The notes under the pieces were generated by a model. The model searched no databases, had not been told where the DNA came from, and was given only the letters and a program-made list of their open reading frames with translations. A stretch of 64,000 bases of DNA from Dactylorhiza incarnata (lineage: Eukaryota > Streptophyta > Magnoliopsida > Asparagales > Orchidaceae): positions 3,162,001 to 3,226,000 of the forward strand of contig JAWHQI010000185.1 of the NCBI GenBank assembly GCA_033032865.1, read 5' to 3'. A program made the translations under genes and the position numbers. Within the stretch, counting starts at the first letter, position 1, and every line of letters starts with the position of its first letter. Shown in pieces: positions 21,776-32,713 of the stretch.

Positions 21776-22569
21776 TCGTACAACCCATCCTTAGACTTAA
21801 ACGCAGTCTTCCATTCGTCTCCCTCGCGGATCCTAATCTGGTGATAGCCACTCCGTAAATCTAACTTCAAATAGATGGTGGCGCCAGATAAGACATCTAA
21901 TAGGTCATCTAATCGTGGAATAGGAAACCTATACTTGATGGTAATCTTGTTGATAGCATGGTTATCAACACACATCCGCCATGTACCATCCTTCTTGGGG
22001 GCAAGCAAAGCTGGTACCGCACATGAACTCATGCTAGTCCTAATGAACCCCTTCTTCAACAGGTCCTCAATTTGGGCCTGTAACTCCGTGTGGGAAGCAG
22101 GATGGAGTCGATAATGGGGCTGGTTGGGCAAGGAGGAGCCCGGGACCAGATCTATCACATGCTGGATATCCCTATGCGGGGGTAATGACAACTGTAACTC
22201 CTCAGGGTACACGTCCCTATACTCTTCCAACAGTACTCGTAACTCTCTGGGCAAATCATCCAAAACACTAGAATCAGGATTCGCACTCATAAGTACTAGT
22301 GCATACATCACTCCATCAAGAAACGGAAGCTTCACAAACTCTTTCCTACCTACTAGACTCAACGTCTTCCTCACTACTGGGATAGTGGTGTCCTTAGCCA
22401 AAAATACTGGCTCCTTCGGGATGGTCGGCCTCAACGTAATGGTTTTGCCATTGAATTTAAATTCATAAGTGTTGGCTCTACCAAAATGCGTCACATCACG
22501 GTCATAGAGCCAAGGGAGGCCTTTACACGTGACAAGCATCCATCGACAGGACATCAAACCAAACCTCAT
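21721..22569 (-). pseudogene. E3 protease end and reverse transcriptase N-terminus
   Basis: The frame picks up the protease C-terminus and linker, then the RT fingers and palm: [34 protein letters not shown] and the first catalytic Asp in [14 protein letters not shown]. It ends in [11 protein letters not shown], where the frame slips. A frameshift near 22525-22560 separates it from gag-protease. Confidence 0.9.
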
Positions 22570-23998
22570 CAGTATAGGATTTGAATGAGAGGGGAACCAG
22601 GAACCGCTTGGTGAGCGGGATGGTGATCTTGCTTATCCATGCAACCTGATATGGGGTCGGGTGTGGTTCCGTTGTCAAGTTCATACGTGTGATGGCGCTC
22701 TCAGAAATGACATTCACAAAACTACCACTATCAATAATCAGCTTGCAAAGCTTCTCACCACTCTTAAAGATCAGAGAAAATATGCCCGTCCTCTTCCAAT
22801 CATCTAACGGACGAGGAGTGGTCAATATACAACACATCACCATAAGGTGGTAATCGTCCTCTAAATCACTTAGGACCCCATCTGGGTCACTCTCCTCTTC
22901 AGCCTCATATACGTAATCAGCGGGGTCGGTAGTCGAATCTAAAAGGGCTATGACCTTAGTCTTCGTTGGGCATTTGAAGGCATAGTGACCTTGAATGCTG
23001 CAAGAATAACATGTAGTATTGGTCTTGCTAACCTTCCCTTTGGGGACACGCTCACTCGCGGGATTCCTATTGTTTCTAGCAGTGATCACTACAGACTTCG
23101 ACTCGTAGGACCTAAACTTTCCTTTATCTGGATACGTGGAGGAAGACGCTCCAACCGTGGACTTGTTCTTCGTGTGGGAATAACGAGTGTGGGCCTTTGA
23201 GGCTAGATGCTTTTCAATGTCAAGTGTGGTATTGAAAGTCATGTTCAGGTCCGTATGACCATAGCGTAGGAGCTTCCTCTGAATATCGGGTTGAAGCCCC
23301 TTACGAAATCTAGATAGGGTGACCTCGGGAATCTCCCCAAGATCACAATGCACCCTACGGTCCTTCAGCTCTCCCATATACTCAGCTACCGAATTGGAGC
23401 CCTGCCGCAGGGTGGCAAGCTCATCGAACATCTGTGTTCGGTGGTACGCAGGGACGTACTGATCGGTTAGCAAATTCTTCATCATCGGCCAACCTATAGG
23501 TGGGACTCCCTGCCCAGCGCCTAATCTCTGCTCCTCATTCAGCCAAAAAGTTTTCACACGACCCGTTAACTTCATCCTTGCAACTTGGACCTTTTGAGGG
23601 TCCGTCAGGTTGTGCCATTCGAAGTAGCATTCCATATCCACTACACAAGTAAGGAAGACCTGGGGATCTCCCAAACCATCGTAAGTGGGAGCGTCAATCT
23701 TAAAGGCCCTAGTAATATCAAAGCCACCCTCGTGGCAGTGTTCTCGAGGGGGCACTCGGGGAGAGTTACCATCGGAATCCGAATCATGGATCTGTTGGTG
23801 CCGGTCGGGCTGCCCAACATTAACGGGTGGTGGTGGCGATCCTCCTTGATTCAGAAGGATTTGTGCTAACATGGTCCTAAGCTCGGTCATCTCATTACGT
23901 AGCCCCTCTATGGCCTCAGTGTTACGATCCCCGTGCTCATTCGCAGCCATCCTAGAAGATGAAGGTGCGTTATACTCCGTTCCTAGTCTACTGCGCAT
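22523..23998 (-). pseudogene. E3 gag-protease
   Basis: The frame of 491 codons starts at an ATG (23996-23998). A retrotransposon gag domain covers about residues 85-240 (LTGRVKTFWLNEEQR, AEYMGELKDR). A CX2CX4HX4C knuckle (CYSCSIQGHYAFKC) lies near residue 330. The aspartic protease active site IIDSGSFVNVIS lies near residue 420. Gag would form the virus-like particle and the protease would mature it. The frame is intact but runs out of frame into pol near 22525. Confidence 0.92.
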
Positions 23999-24238
23999 AC
24001 AGTTTTGGACAAAAAAATAATAAGTGAATTTTGTGGTGCAGATTAAAATATATTATTTTTGGCAGAAAAATATTTTCGGGATGTTACTAAAAAGGAGAAC
24101 CTACAGAAAATTGTTTTGGATTTTTTTGACGAAAAAATAAAGATTTTAGCCCGCTATTCACAGACCACCGAAATTTTTTTTTATTAGTTTGCGCGACGGA
24201 AATGGATAACAATGTTGTATCAATTGAGAAATTGACAA

Positions 24239-24255
24239 GACCTGCTCTGATACCA
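24239..24255 (-). other. E3 primer-binding site (initiator Met tRNA)
   Basis: On the minus strand TGGTATCAGAGCAGGTC lies three bases after the 5' LTR end. Confidence 0.93.
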
Positions 24256-24258
24256 AAT

Positions 24259-25307
24259 TGGTGTAGGGGTTCCGTGATTTTTAGAGATTAACACGAACAA
24301 GACGCCTTCACTACACCTTTCAAACCTAGATCTACCGCACCTACACAAGCATCTATTGTCGCAATATGTTTCACATTTAACGCAGCACATACACCACAAA
24401 GGGAGGAATGATCGACTCTAAAATAACGATCGGAAGAGAGTCGGATTATTCCCCAAAATTAACATAAAGGTTGCCAATCCTTTTGGAGATCAAAATCAAA
24501 GCTATAGGCCAAGATTCGCTCAAGCAAATTGGACCTACCCGATCCGGAAATAAAGAGATTCGATAACAATGAAATCAATTTCAGAAATTGCGAGCGGAGT
24601 ATTTTAAAATCGCGAATAAAATGGTTGCTCGTTCTCCACAAATCTAAAGAGAGAAAACACAAGATGGAGGGGAAGAAGTTACCCAACCCGGTTCCAACAA
24701 ATACACAAGTTAGGTGGGAGAATCACTCTCTCCACGGAACCACCGGCGTCACACTGAATGAGGCTGCAACCTTCTTCCTTGGAGTCGCACCGAAGGAAGC
24801 CTCACCGGAGTCGCACCGAAGAGGGGAGGAGGGAGCAATCGTTGGAGTCACATCAACAAGGGGGCGGCGGCAAGGAGGTGGCTCCTCTTTGGCCGAAATT
24901 CTCAAGGGGAATTTTAGGGTTAATTCTTTCTTAATCTATTTAATCCTCATAATAGCCTCCTTATATAGGAGTTACAAACAACATACAACCGTTCAAGATG
25001 GAGATGTGATCTCAACCATCCGCGGGGTTAAATACACACCAAATGTTTTAAATGCAGGAAATAAACAATAAAAATACTCAAATGAATATAAAATTATTAC
25101 CCAAACATGTAATAATTTTATATTCTCAAATATAAAATAAAATGCATAATAAATAGATAACTTGGTCTTCAAGCGGACTTAGCATGCCGCGGGCAAAGGT
25201 TGTAACGCTGCCTTCCGTTAGCGTCAACATGGCGCCTAAAATCCTTATGTCGTTGTGCCTCGGCAACCGGATCATCATCAAGTAGTGGTGGAGGGGCCGC
25301 GCCATCA
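24259..25307 (-). repeat. E3 5' LTR (1049 bp)
   Basis: It has the same length and ends as the LTR at 18222-19270, with scattered substitutions. It is followed by the duplication tatgc (25308-25312). Confidence 0.95.
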
Positions 25308-25413
25308 TATGCGGAGCTGAATCAATGAAAGGGTAGGCACAAAGGGGCTAGCAAGGGTAGATGATAGGCATGAAATAAAAAGTTCAAAAGGGCCAAAATA
25401 ATGGCCTACGTCA
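25308..25413 (-). mobile_element. V 3' non-coding region, second piece
   Basis: About 100 bp of V lie between two insertions. They align with E4 around 53695-53810 (ggagctgaa, taggcacaa, tggcctac.tcatg). The last five bases, cgtca (25409-25413), are the left duplication of E2. Confidence 0.8.
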
Positions 25414-25669
25414 TGTAACATCCCCCAGACAGCTAGACCCCCCCAGGTGAATCTGTCCTGACAAGGTCATGACAAGGCCTTGGTAGAGTAGAAATCCCTT
25501 TAACTTAGGCAAGATTAGGATTGAAAGTGCCTTGGACTGCAAATAGCAATTTCTAGTGACCTAGTTTAGGGTTGGATTTTAGGGCCTCATCTTAACCATT
25601 TGGCCCCACCATAGTATCCCTAACCCTTTAGGGGTCCCCTTAGGGCACCAAGGGCACATTGGGGTCAAC

Positions 25670-26245
25670 CAAAGAGGCCAAATTGACCAAAGTCAACCCT
25701 AACCCTAAATTGGTCAAAGTAGCCTAATTAGGGTCAATTAACCCTCACCATGCCAAATTGACCACTCATCTAGGTCTAGAATATCATGAGAGACCTAGTG
25801 GGCCTAAAAGCCCCATCATGGGACCCCCAGTGGTGCAAATTGACCAAAATGCCCTTTAGGTCAAAAATGGCAATTCTTCACAAGTGCCCTAATTGACCAT
25901 CACCATGTTAAATTGACCCTACCCTTAAGGTTACCATGTCATAGGGGACCCAGTGGACCAAAAAGCCCCTTGACTGGGTCAACCCTAGGGCTCAATTTGA
26001 CCAAAGTCAACTTAGCCTATTTTGGTCAAATTAGCTTAAATTGGGTCAACCAAGACTCATGTGACCAAATTGACCCCACCAGTAGTTTCTAAACTTATTT
26101 TGGAATCCATTGGACCCAAAAGCCCCATCCTAGGGTCACCCAATTGTTCAATTTGACCAAAAGTCAAACTTGCCCAAATTAGGTCAAATCTCTTAAACCT
26201 AGCCCAATCCCTTTGGGCTAAGCCCAAATTGACCTCTTGACCAGC
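25670..26245 (+). promoter_or_regulatory. E2 LTR W-box-like array
   Basis: I count 22 TTGACC/TTGACT cores, both strands, in about 575 bp. TTGAC[C/T] is the core bound by plant WRKY factors. The array lies in the first fifth of the LTR, where U3 regulatory sequence is expected. The second copy is at about 32970-33545. Confidence 0.55.
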
Positions 26246-26746
26246 CTAGTAGACTGATATTAAACATGAGAGAGAGGTAAAAATCGGCCATGATGAGTAG
26301 GAGAGAGAAAAACCCAATTTTGGAGGAGAGAGAAGGTGGTGTTCATGGCCATTAAGAGGATACACCCCTTGGAATCCCCATTGATGTCCCATTTCATCTC
26401 CCCTGATGAATGTGGAGGGAATTCCAGGAGTTTTCTGGAGGAATTGAAGGCAGGGGGGATGCATTAGGGTGGCCGGCCATGGGGGAGTGGAGGGGTCACA
26501 TGGTGATCTCTTGATGGAGCCCTCCTCTCATTAAATTGAGGCCTCCACTAGCTTCATAAGGGGGAGAGGAGTTGAAACCCCCACTTTCCCGACCCTTTCA
26601 GTGCTCAGAGGAGGAGATTACATGGCACCCAAAGCTTGGAGAAGTAAAAATGGTGGCCGGCGATTGGAGCCACCAAAACCCCCAAACAAGGTCCGATCCT
26701 CCTCCTCCTTACTCGTGCTAGTATCTTAGATCGAATTAGGTGAGAA

Positions 26747-26767
26747 ATCGGGCTCAAAAGAGCCCGA
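26747..26767 (+). other. E2 LTR hairpin
   Basis: ATCGGGCTC-AAAA-GAGCCCGAT forms a perfect 9-bp stem. The 3' LTR copy is at 34047-34067. A related hairpin in the E1 LTR (about 11493-11510, gagctcaaaagagctt) keeps the AAAA loop. Confidence 0.55.
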
Positions 26768-29439
26768 TCGGAGAGTTGAAAATTCAGATTTTTCATGGAA
26801 ATTCACCCTCTTGAGTTCGCCGGAAACCGCCCCTCCGGCGGCCGTGCCGCCGCCCGGCGATAGCCCCCACCTCGACGATGGTGGTGGCGGTGGTGGCCGG
26901 CCAGGGAGGTGGCCGGGTGGCCGGGAAATGACCTTGGAAAATGCTACAGGAAGTGGCGTTTTTTTTGATGTTTTTCGGCCTAAGGAAGAAGATGAACAGT
27001 GCCTTGTTTTATATTAAATGTTATTAGGTGATTTTTTAGGTATTATTTTTACCAGAACTTGATTTTAATTACTAAAAATACTAGATGCCCTCTACAGAAA
27101 AAGTGCCCAACATGAAAGTTGTAGGCCTTGACCCCTAGAGTCATACAAAATTGAGTTCACCCAATTTGGAGTCCTGGTTTGACCTCAGCACCCATTTTAG
27201 TGCAAAGTTTGTCTGAACTTTGAAAGGGTGCCCACACCAATCCACTTGTCCAAATGACTTTAGATTTGGACCAGTGGTGAGTCATACCTAGGGCTATGTA
27301 ATATCCAAAAATCAGATTTTTTGGAGAAACGTTTCCTAAAGTTTTTGTAGAAATTTAATAATCCTTACATAAATTATTTGGAGGGTCAAATGACCTCCAA
27401 TCACCACCAAATTTTGGTGGAGTGTTATTAGGGTCATGATAAAACCCTGGTTAAAATGTCAACTCCTTTGAAGTTCATTTGATTAGGTTACCACTAGGCC
27501 AAAGTTTTGTCCATTTAAGGGAAAATTTGTGAATTAGGGCTATTTGGGATTTTCATGATAAACCATCTCCAAAAGGAGTGGATCCTTGTCCACTGCCCTA
27601 ATATCACCTAAGTCACCTCCAAGAGAGTTTTGGGGTCATGGGGAGTTGGTTTGCCCTAGGACTTGGGGTAGGAGTACCTTGGGGTGCAAATAGCCAAGTA
27701 GAGAATCATTGGCCGATTAGGTCCTTTGAGACTTGAGACTTCTTAGGAAGGTCAGTGGGATGAAGTTGAGACCCCATGAGGAGTTTGGTGAGCATAGGAG
27801 TTGTTTTGCTCAAGGTCATAGGGTTGATCCCTATGGGGTGGAATTTGGGGTTGTGAAGGTCATAGGGGAGTTTGTCCTTGGAGAGGGGTGTGTTGAGCTC
27901 CTCTGAGTGTTATAAGTGATATAATACCCTCACAAGAAGTTTGAGTGGAGTTGGTGAAGTTTTGACCCTAACCCTAGGTTAAACCCTAATGGGGTGCAAT
28001 TAGAGGCTAATGAAGGAAGAGGGGTCAAACCTTAATGGTTTGACTTGAAATTTTGGGGAGGTAGTCTTGGTGACCAGAGAATGCTACTGTGAGAAATTGG
28101 AGGGATTTGGAGTTGCAAATCCTAAGTAATAAACCCTTGGGTAGATTTGTAAATAATTAGGGTTTGGGGTTTTAGGAAGAAACAGTACTTATTGATTTAC
28201 CATTTTCTGTCACAAACTTGGTTTTAATGCTATTGATCTCTGGAAGAATCTGTTAGACCATGAGAAGACTTTTTGGGGTTCAAAGTGTAATATTTCACAT
28301 TGTAGACAATTTTTGGGAGGATCAATTTTAGGGTGTTAATTTACTGTAATTGCATGAAACTTTGCAGGATGTCTTTTCATACCAATATGTACCCACTGTA
28401 ATTTTCTCATAATTTATGGATTAATATTTTTGGTATCTCTAGTTCATTTTGGAATTATTTATAAATATATCCTTTGAGGAAATTACAAATGTAACTTCTG
28501 TGTTATGTGGTCAAACTTGGTAGAACTGAATATTTTAGTATGATTCACCACTGTATGAATTTGCATAAGATTGGGAGTCCATATAAGGGTACCTCCTTTG
28601 GAATTTATTGGTAATAAATGAGTTTTGGAATTTTTAAAAATAGTAAATCTTGCTGGATTTCCCTAAGATTTCATGAATACTGATTAATAGGTACTTTAGA
28701 TTTATGTAAAAATTGGGAGGGGCATTGGAAGTCAGAAAAGTGCACTTGTAGTTCAAACCCTAGGAAGTTGTCCTTGGGAAAAATGGTTTTAAATATTAAT
28801 AATATGGGAAAATTATGGAACTCTGGAATGGACCTTAAATCAGTGACATGGACCCCCAGTGAGAATACTGGGTCATAGAGTTGATTAATTAATGTACTTC
28901 CCTTCATGAGGATCAAAACGTTAAGGGTGGTCTGCGTTTAGCAAAATGGCAATTTTGGGTCTGTAGGCCAAATTGGCTTGTTTTGATTGGAGATGTGAGG
29001 GTCTAATGGTAATCATATGGATATGAGAGGACCCTTGGGGAGAATTAAGGTTTGATGGGTCCTAGGGTGGTGGGGTGCCATTCTTGGGGTAGGTTGTCAT
29101 GTGGATGACGAAAGATCTTCTTTTGTCTTTTAAGACCTAAAAGCACTTAGGTTTAGACCAGGTGAAATGTTAAGAGGGTTTCTTAAGGGTAGTAACTAAT
29201 AACATTAAGTGTCTTGGGAGTGGGAACTTTGGGGTGTCATCCCATAGTGGTTCCTAGTACCGTAGCGAGCCCCTCACAGGGTAACCCTCGGGAAGTCCAA
29301 GACTAACCCTAACTCATAGGAGTAAAACATTGTACAAGATTAACTAATAACACACTCATCCATACCCTGTGGTTTCGGAAGTTTAGTTGGATTGGTTGTC
29401 CGAGCGGTGGGCTCGGTGGCTGTTGCAGCAGACTAGTTA

Positions 29440-29600
29440 GTCTGGTGAGCTTATGGCTCGGAAGGTTATTGATGACGGGCAGGTTAGCCCGGGGAGCTTT
29501 TGGCTCGGAAGGTTATTGATGACGGGCAGGTTAGCCCGGGGAGCTTTAGGCTCGGAAGGTTATTAATGGCGGGCAGGTTAGCCCCGGGGAACTCATGGCT
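29440..29600 (+). repeat. E2 LTR 52-53-bp tandem repeat
   Basis: Three to four copies of a unit contain gctcggaaggttattgatg and gggcaggttagcccg. The same array is in the 3' LTR at about 36735-36890. Confidence 0.85.
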
Positions 29601-30766
29601 CAGAGATAGGAAGTAGAACATGTTGCATGTGCACTGAAGGTGGTGGGTCTTCGGTATTGGACGGTCGTTCACACCGACGTCAATACGTTGACTCGGCGAG
29701 TGTGGTTTTACACTTAGCCTTGATAGTCTGGCGGTCCAGTCAGCAAGAGTACGCAGACGCTCCGCGGGTATAGTGGAGGCGTACAATAGGTCTAGGTTGG
29801 GTAGTGTGAATACCAACCTAGAGGTGGGCGGGGCCCAACCCACCGCTTCCGTTTGCCACTACGGGAGTATCCTGGGAGTCTAGCTCGCTCCAAAAAGGGG
29901 GAACTAAAGGTCTATGCGCATAGAGTCGAAGTGTGTGAGTTGCACTTGTATGATCATAGCATAACAGCATACTTGCATGTCATAGCATAAACATTGCATT
30001 CAACCTACCCCTAACGTATAAGTCGGTTATGGGACTTCTTATACGGTAGGCCCTGCTAAACGACCCCTTGGTCTATAGGTTTGTATGGGCATTCCTATAA
30101 ATCAATGGTTACTTTCATATTACATTACTTGATATTATACTTACTGCTTACTGTTCTTTATATACTTGTTACCATTATTGCTTCAGTTATATACGTACAA
30201 ATGTGTAGAGTAGAATCATTTCATGTACCACTGTCACCTGCTTGTTCCCACTCTGCCTTTGGTCCTCCTTTTCACTCCTCCCCGCTCGGTGCCTAGGAGC
30301 CACGGGTTTAGGGGCGGGGGATTGTTGACTTAGTCTTTTTGACTAACGGTCGGTGGACCATATCATTTTAGGAGTTCGAGGAGACGCAGCAACACCAGAG
30401 GTCGGAGCAGACGGAGGCGGGCCGGTCTAGTACAGGAGCACAGGATTCAAGATCTGTGAGTGTTTAGTAGTTAGCTTCCGCGAGTGATCTTGTAGTGAGG
30501 AAATGATGTATAGGGCAAGAGCCCTTTTTGTTGTAACCCTTGTATCTTTTATTCAGTTAATATATGTGGACATTTACCTTTATGGTTTTAATTCATGTGA
30601 TTCTGTGGACTTGTCTTCTCTTTATTGTACTTTTCTTCGTGATCGATTCGGCCGGCAGGATCGGCGTTTTGTGGTGGCGACCTTCCCGAGTGAAGGTGTC
30701 ACCGCAAAACGGCGGTTCTGGGCCTAAGACCCGGTGGTTTTTGCAAAAAAAAAATGGGGTCTTACA

Positions 30767-32713
30767 AGTGGTATCAGAGCAAACCTCGATCCGAAGAAAA
30801 GAAGTCCACAAACCCTGGGCCACCCCGTCCGAGTTTAGTTTGAGGACAAACTAAGCAGCGGAAGCAGTGGTGTGCCCATATGGGAAATCACAGGAAAAAG
30901 TCCACTTTTAACTGAATCTTCTTAGTTAATTTCCCCCGCGAGTGTCAAGTTTTCTTTTGTAGCCTGCGGCGAACCCTGCCCCCAGCAGGGAATACCTCCG
31001 GCTGCAAAAGAACTCTTTAGATAGTACCTTAGTCAATGAGTTAGACTCAACCCCACTAGGACACGTGACTTACTAGGACAATTTATACCATGACCTAGTC
31101 TGAAATAGACCGTAGGTGTAGCTTTTGGTGAAAGTACGAGGCTACCCCAAAAAAAAAAACTAGAGAAAGAGAGATTGGCACATAAGCATAATGGTATGAG
31201 ACTCATAGGCTCAATCATCGTATTTGTGACAAGATTATATTAAGACAACCACCGCGACAAACACCGAGGGTCGGATTAGAATTCAAGTTTAGAAGATACC
31301 TGTTAGGGATTGGATGACATTTTGACCCTGATAAGGTTGTCGTAGAAGGTACCTGCAAGAGCCCAAGTTGTGGAATTCACCATTGAGCCCCAAGATAGAA
31401 CCCCAAGTCTAAGGTTGTATGCCCTAAGAATTGTTTGCATGTTTGGGATAAATATAACTTGGTGATATTGAAGACACTTCGCCCAAAGATAGATAGAGGC
31501 TAATCTTTTGTTTATTGGGGGCTTGTCCTTTGTTTATTGGGGCTTACCTTTTGTTTATTGGGCAAATTAGTGACGGACTTAGATTTCCCTTAGAAATTTT
31601 TTTTTATGTCATGAACACTATGATTTTGAAGTCGATCTTACTCGATGTTACTTGGAAGAAGGTGAGATGGTGTAACAATATGTTTGGAATGATGATCAGT
31701 AGGAATTACCAGGACAATGGTTAGACATCATTTGGGTCGGACAACAACTTGCCCTTAGTTGAATCATTGGAAATGTAAAGTCGCCAGGATTAATCATTTA
31801 AGGATGTCGATGTCCTAGGATAGAAGTTAAGGGCGGAGATTATATCTTACAAGTTGTAGTTGAAGTTCTTGTGACTTCAAGCTTTCGGAAGTGATTAACT
31901 CATGTCTTGTTAAAAATCATGCCCCGACATGGTTGAAAAATTTTGTCTACAATAATAATGCTTAGACCTTGGGAGCTTTGATGATAAATAACCAGAGATC
32001 TTAGACGATGACTTGTTAGAATTGGAATATAATGTTTGATTTCACTATGGTAAGAATGATCTAAGTTTATCTCGCTTTAGACCTTTTGAGAGTGATCAAG
32101 ACTAGCATAAGTGGAAGTGACAGGATTTTGGAGAAATAAACATGATGATATTTCCTTGATAAAAATTGAATTGTGAAAAAACCCCAAGGTATCAAAATCT
32201 TGTCGTTATGAATAGAATTTCATGAAGAAGGCGATTGAGAGTCATCTTACCATTATGATTGGTTAGCATATACTCATAAAAGTTCACAAGTGCACCCCCA
32301 ATAATATTTAAGGATGATTGGGACGCTAGCCGATTTTGATTAGTCCCATCAATAGTAAGAATTTGAATACGAGAAGAAAAATTTAGGAGGCATAAGAGTC
32401 TGCCCAGGTTAGAGTGAAAGTTCGAGAATAGATTGACCAAGGTAGCTAGGTCACCCCAGTCAGGATAGATGATTCGACGGTGTGAGTCTTGCGGCGCAAG
32501 AAGATTACAGAGGTTAAGACATGTGGTTATTTAGGGTCAGGAGGAGCACAACTTGGAGCCACCAGAGATGGTGTGGCATAGATAGTCGGTGCTCTTCGAG
32601 CCAGGAATAACTTTGACTCTTAGGGGATGTTACGTTCAGTCAGTCGCAGTGAAAACCCCGTGAGCCTAACCTGAATTTCGAGGACGAAATTATTTTTTTT
32701 GTTTATTGGGATT
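30767..32713 (+). mobile_element. E2 internal region, non-coding
   Basis: The primer site is at 30769-30780 (TGGTATCAGAGC, a perfect 12-nt match). No frame longer than 82 codons exists and no domain is seen. GTTTATTGGG occurs four times: 31510, 31532, 31553 and immediately before the 3' LTR at 32701. AATTTCG-AGGA-CGAAATT is at 32674-32691. Confidence 0.85.

Larger units (their letters stand above)
18222..25307 (-). mobile_element. E3: Ty3/gypsy gag-pol retrotransposon (7.1 kb, degraded)
   Basis: Two 1049-bp LTRs flank an internal region encoding gag, protease, reverse transcriptase, RNase H and integrase, in that order, on the minus strand. The outer ends carry the perfect duplication tatgc (18217-18221 and 25308-25312). 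The primer is initiator Met tRNA. Domain order and motifs place it in Ty3/gypsy, probably a chromovirus, though no chromodomain is clear. The reading frame is broken by at least three frameshifts and one stop codon. Confidence 0.95.
25414..30766 (+). repeat. E2 5' LTR (5353 bp)
   Basis: It runs from TGTAACATCC to GTCTTACA. Open frames in it are short and repeated in the other LTR, with no domain. It contains a W-box array (25670-26245), a hairpin (26747-26767), and a 52-53-bp tandem repeat (about 29440-29600). Confidence 0.95.

Noticed and set aside
25680..25720. Interstitial telomere repeats (CCCTAA)
   Set aside because: Only isolated accctaaccctaa pieces occur, here and near 27965. They are too short for a telomeric tract.
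26811..27017. Proline/glycine-rich small protein, with a copy at 34111-34317
   Set aside because: It occurs identically in both E2 LTRs, has no known domain, and its composition follows GC-rich repeats.
30081..30854. Small hydrophobic frames at the end of the E2 LTR, repeated at 37372-38154
   Set aside because: They are AT-rich LTR sequence. The frames differ between LTRs at the A-run end and show no gene structure.
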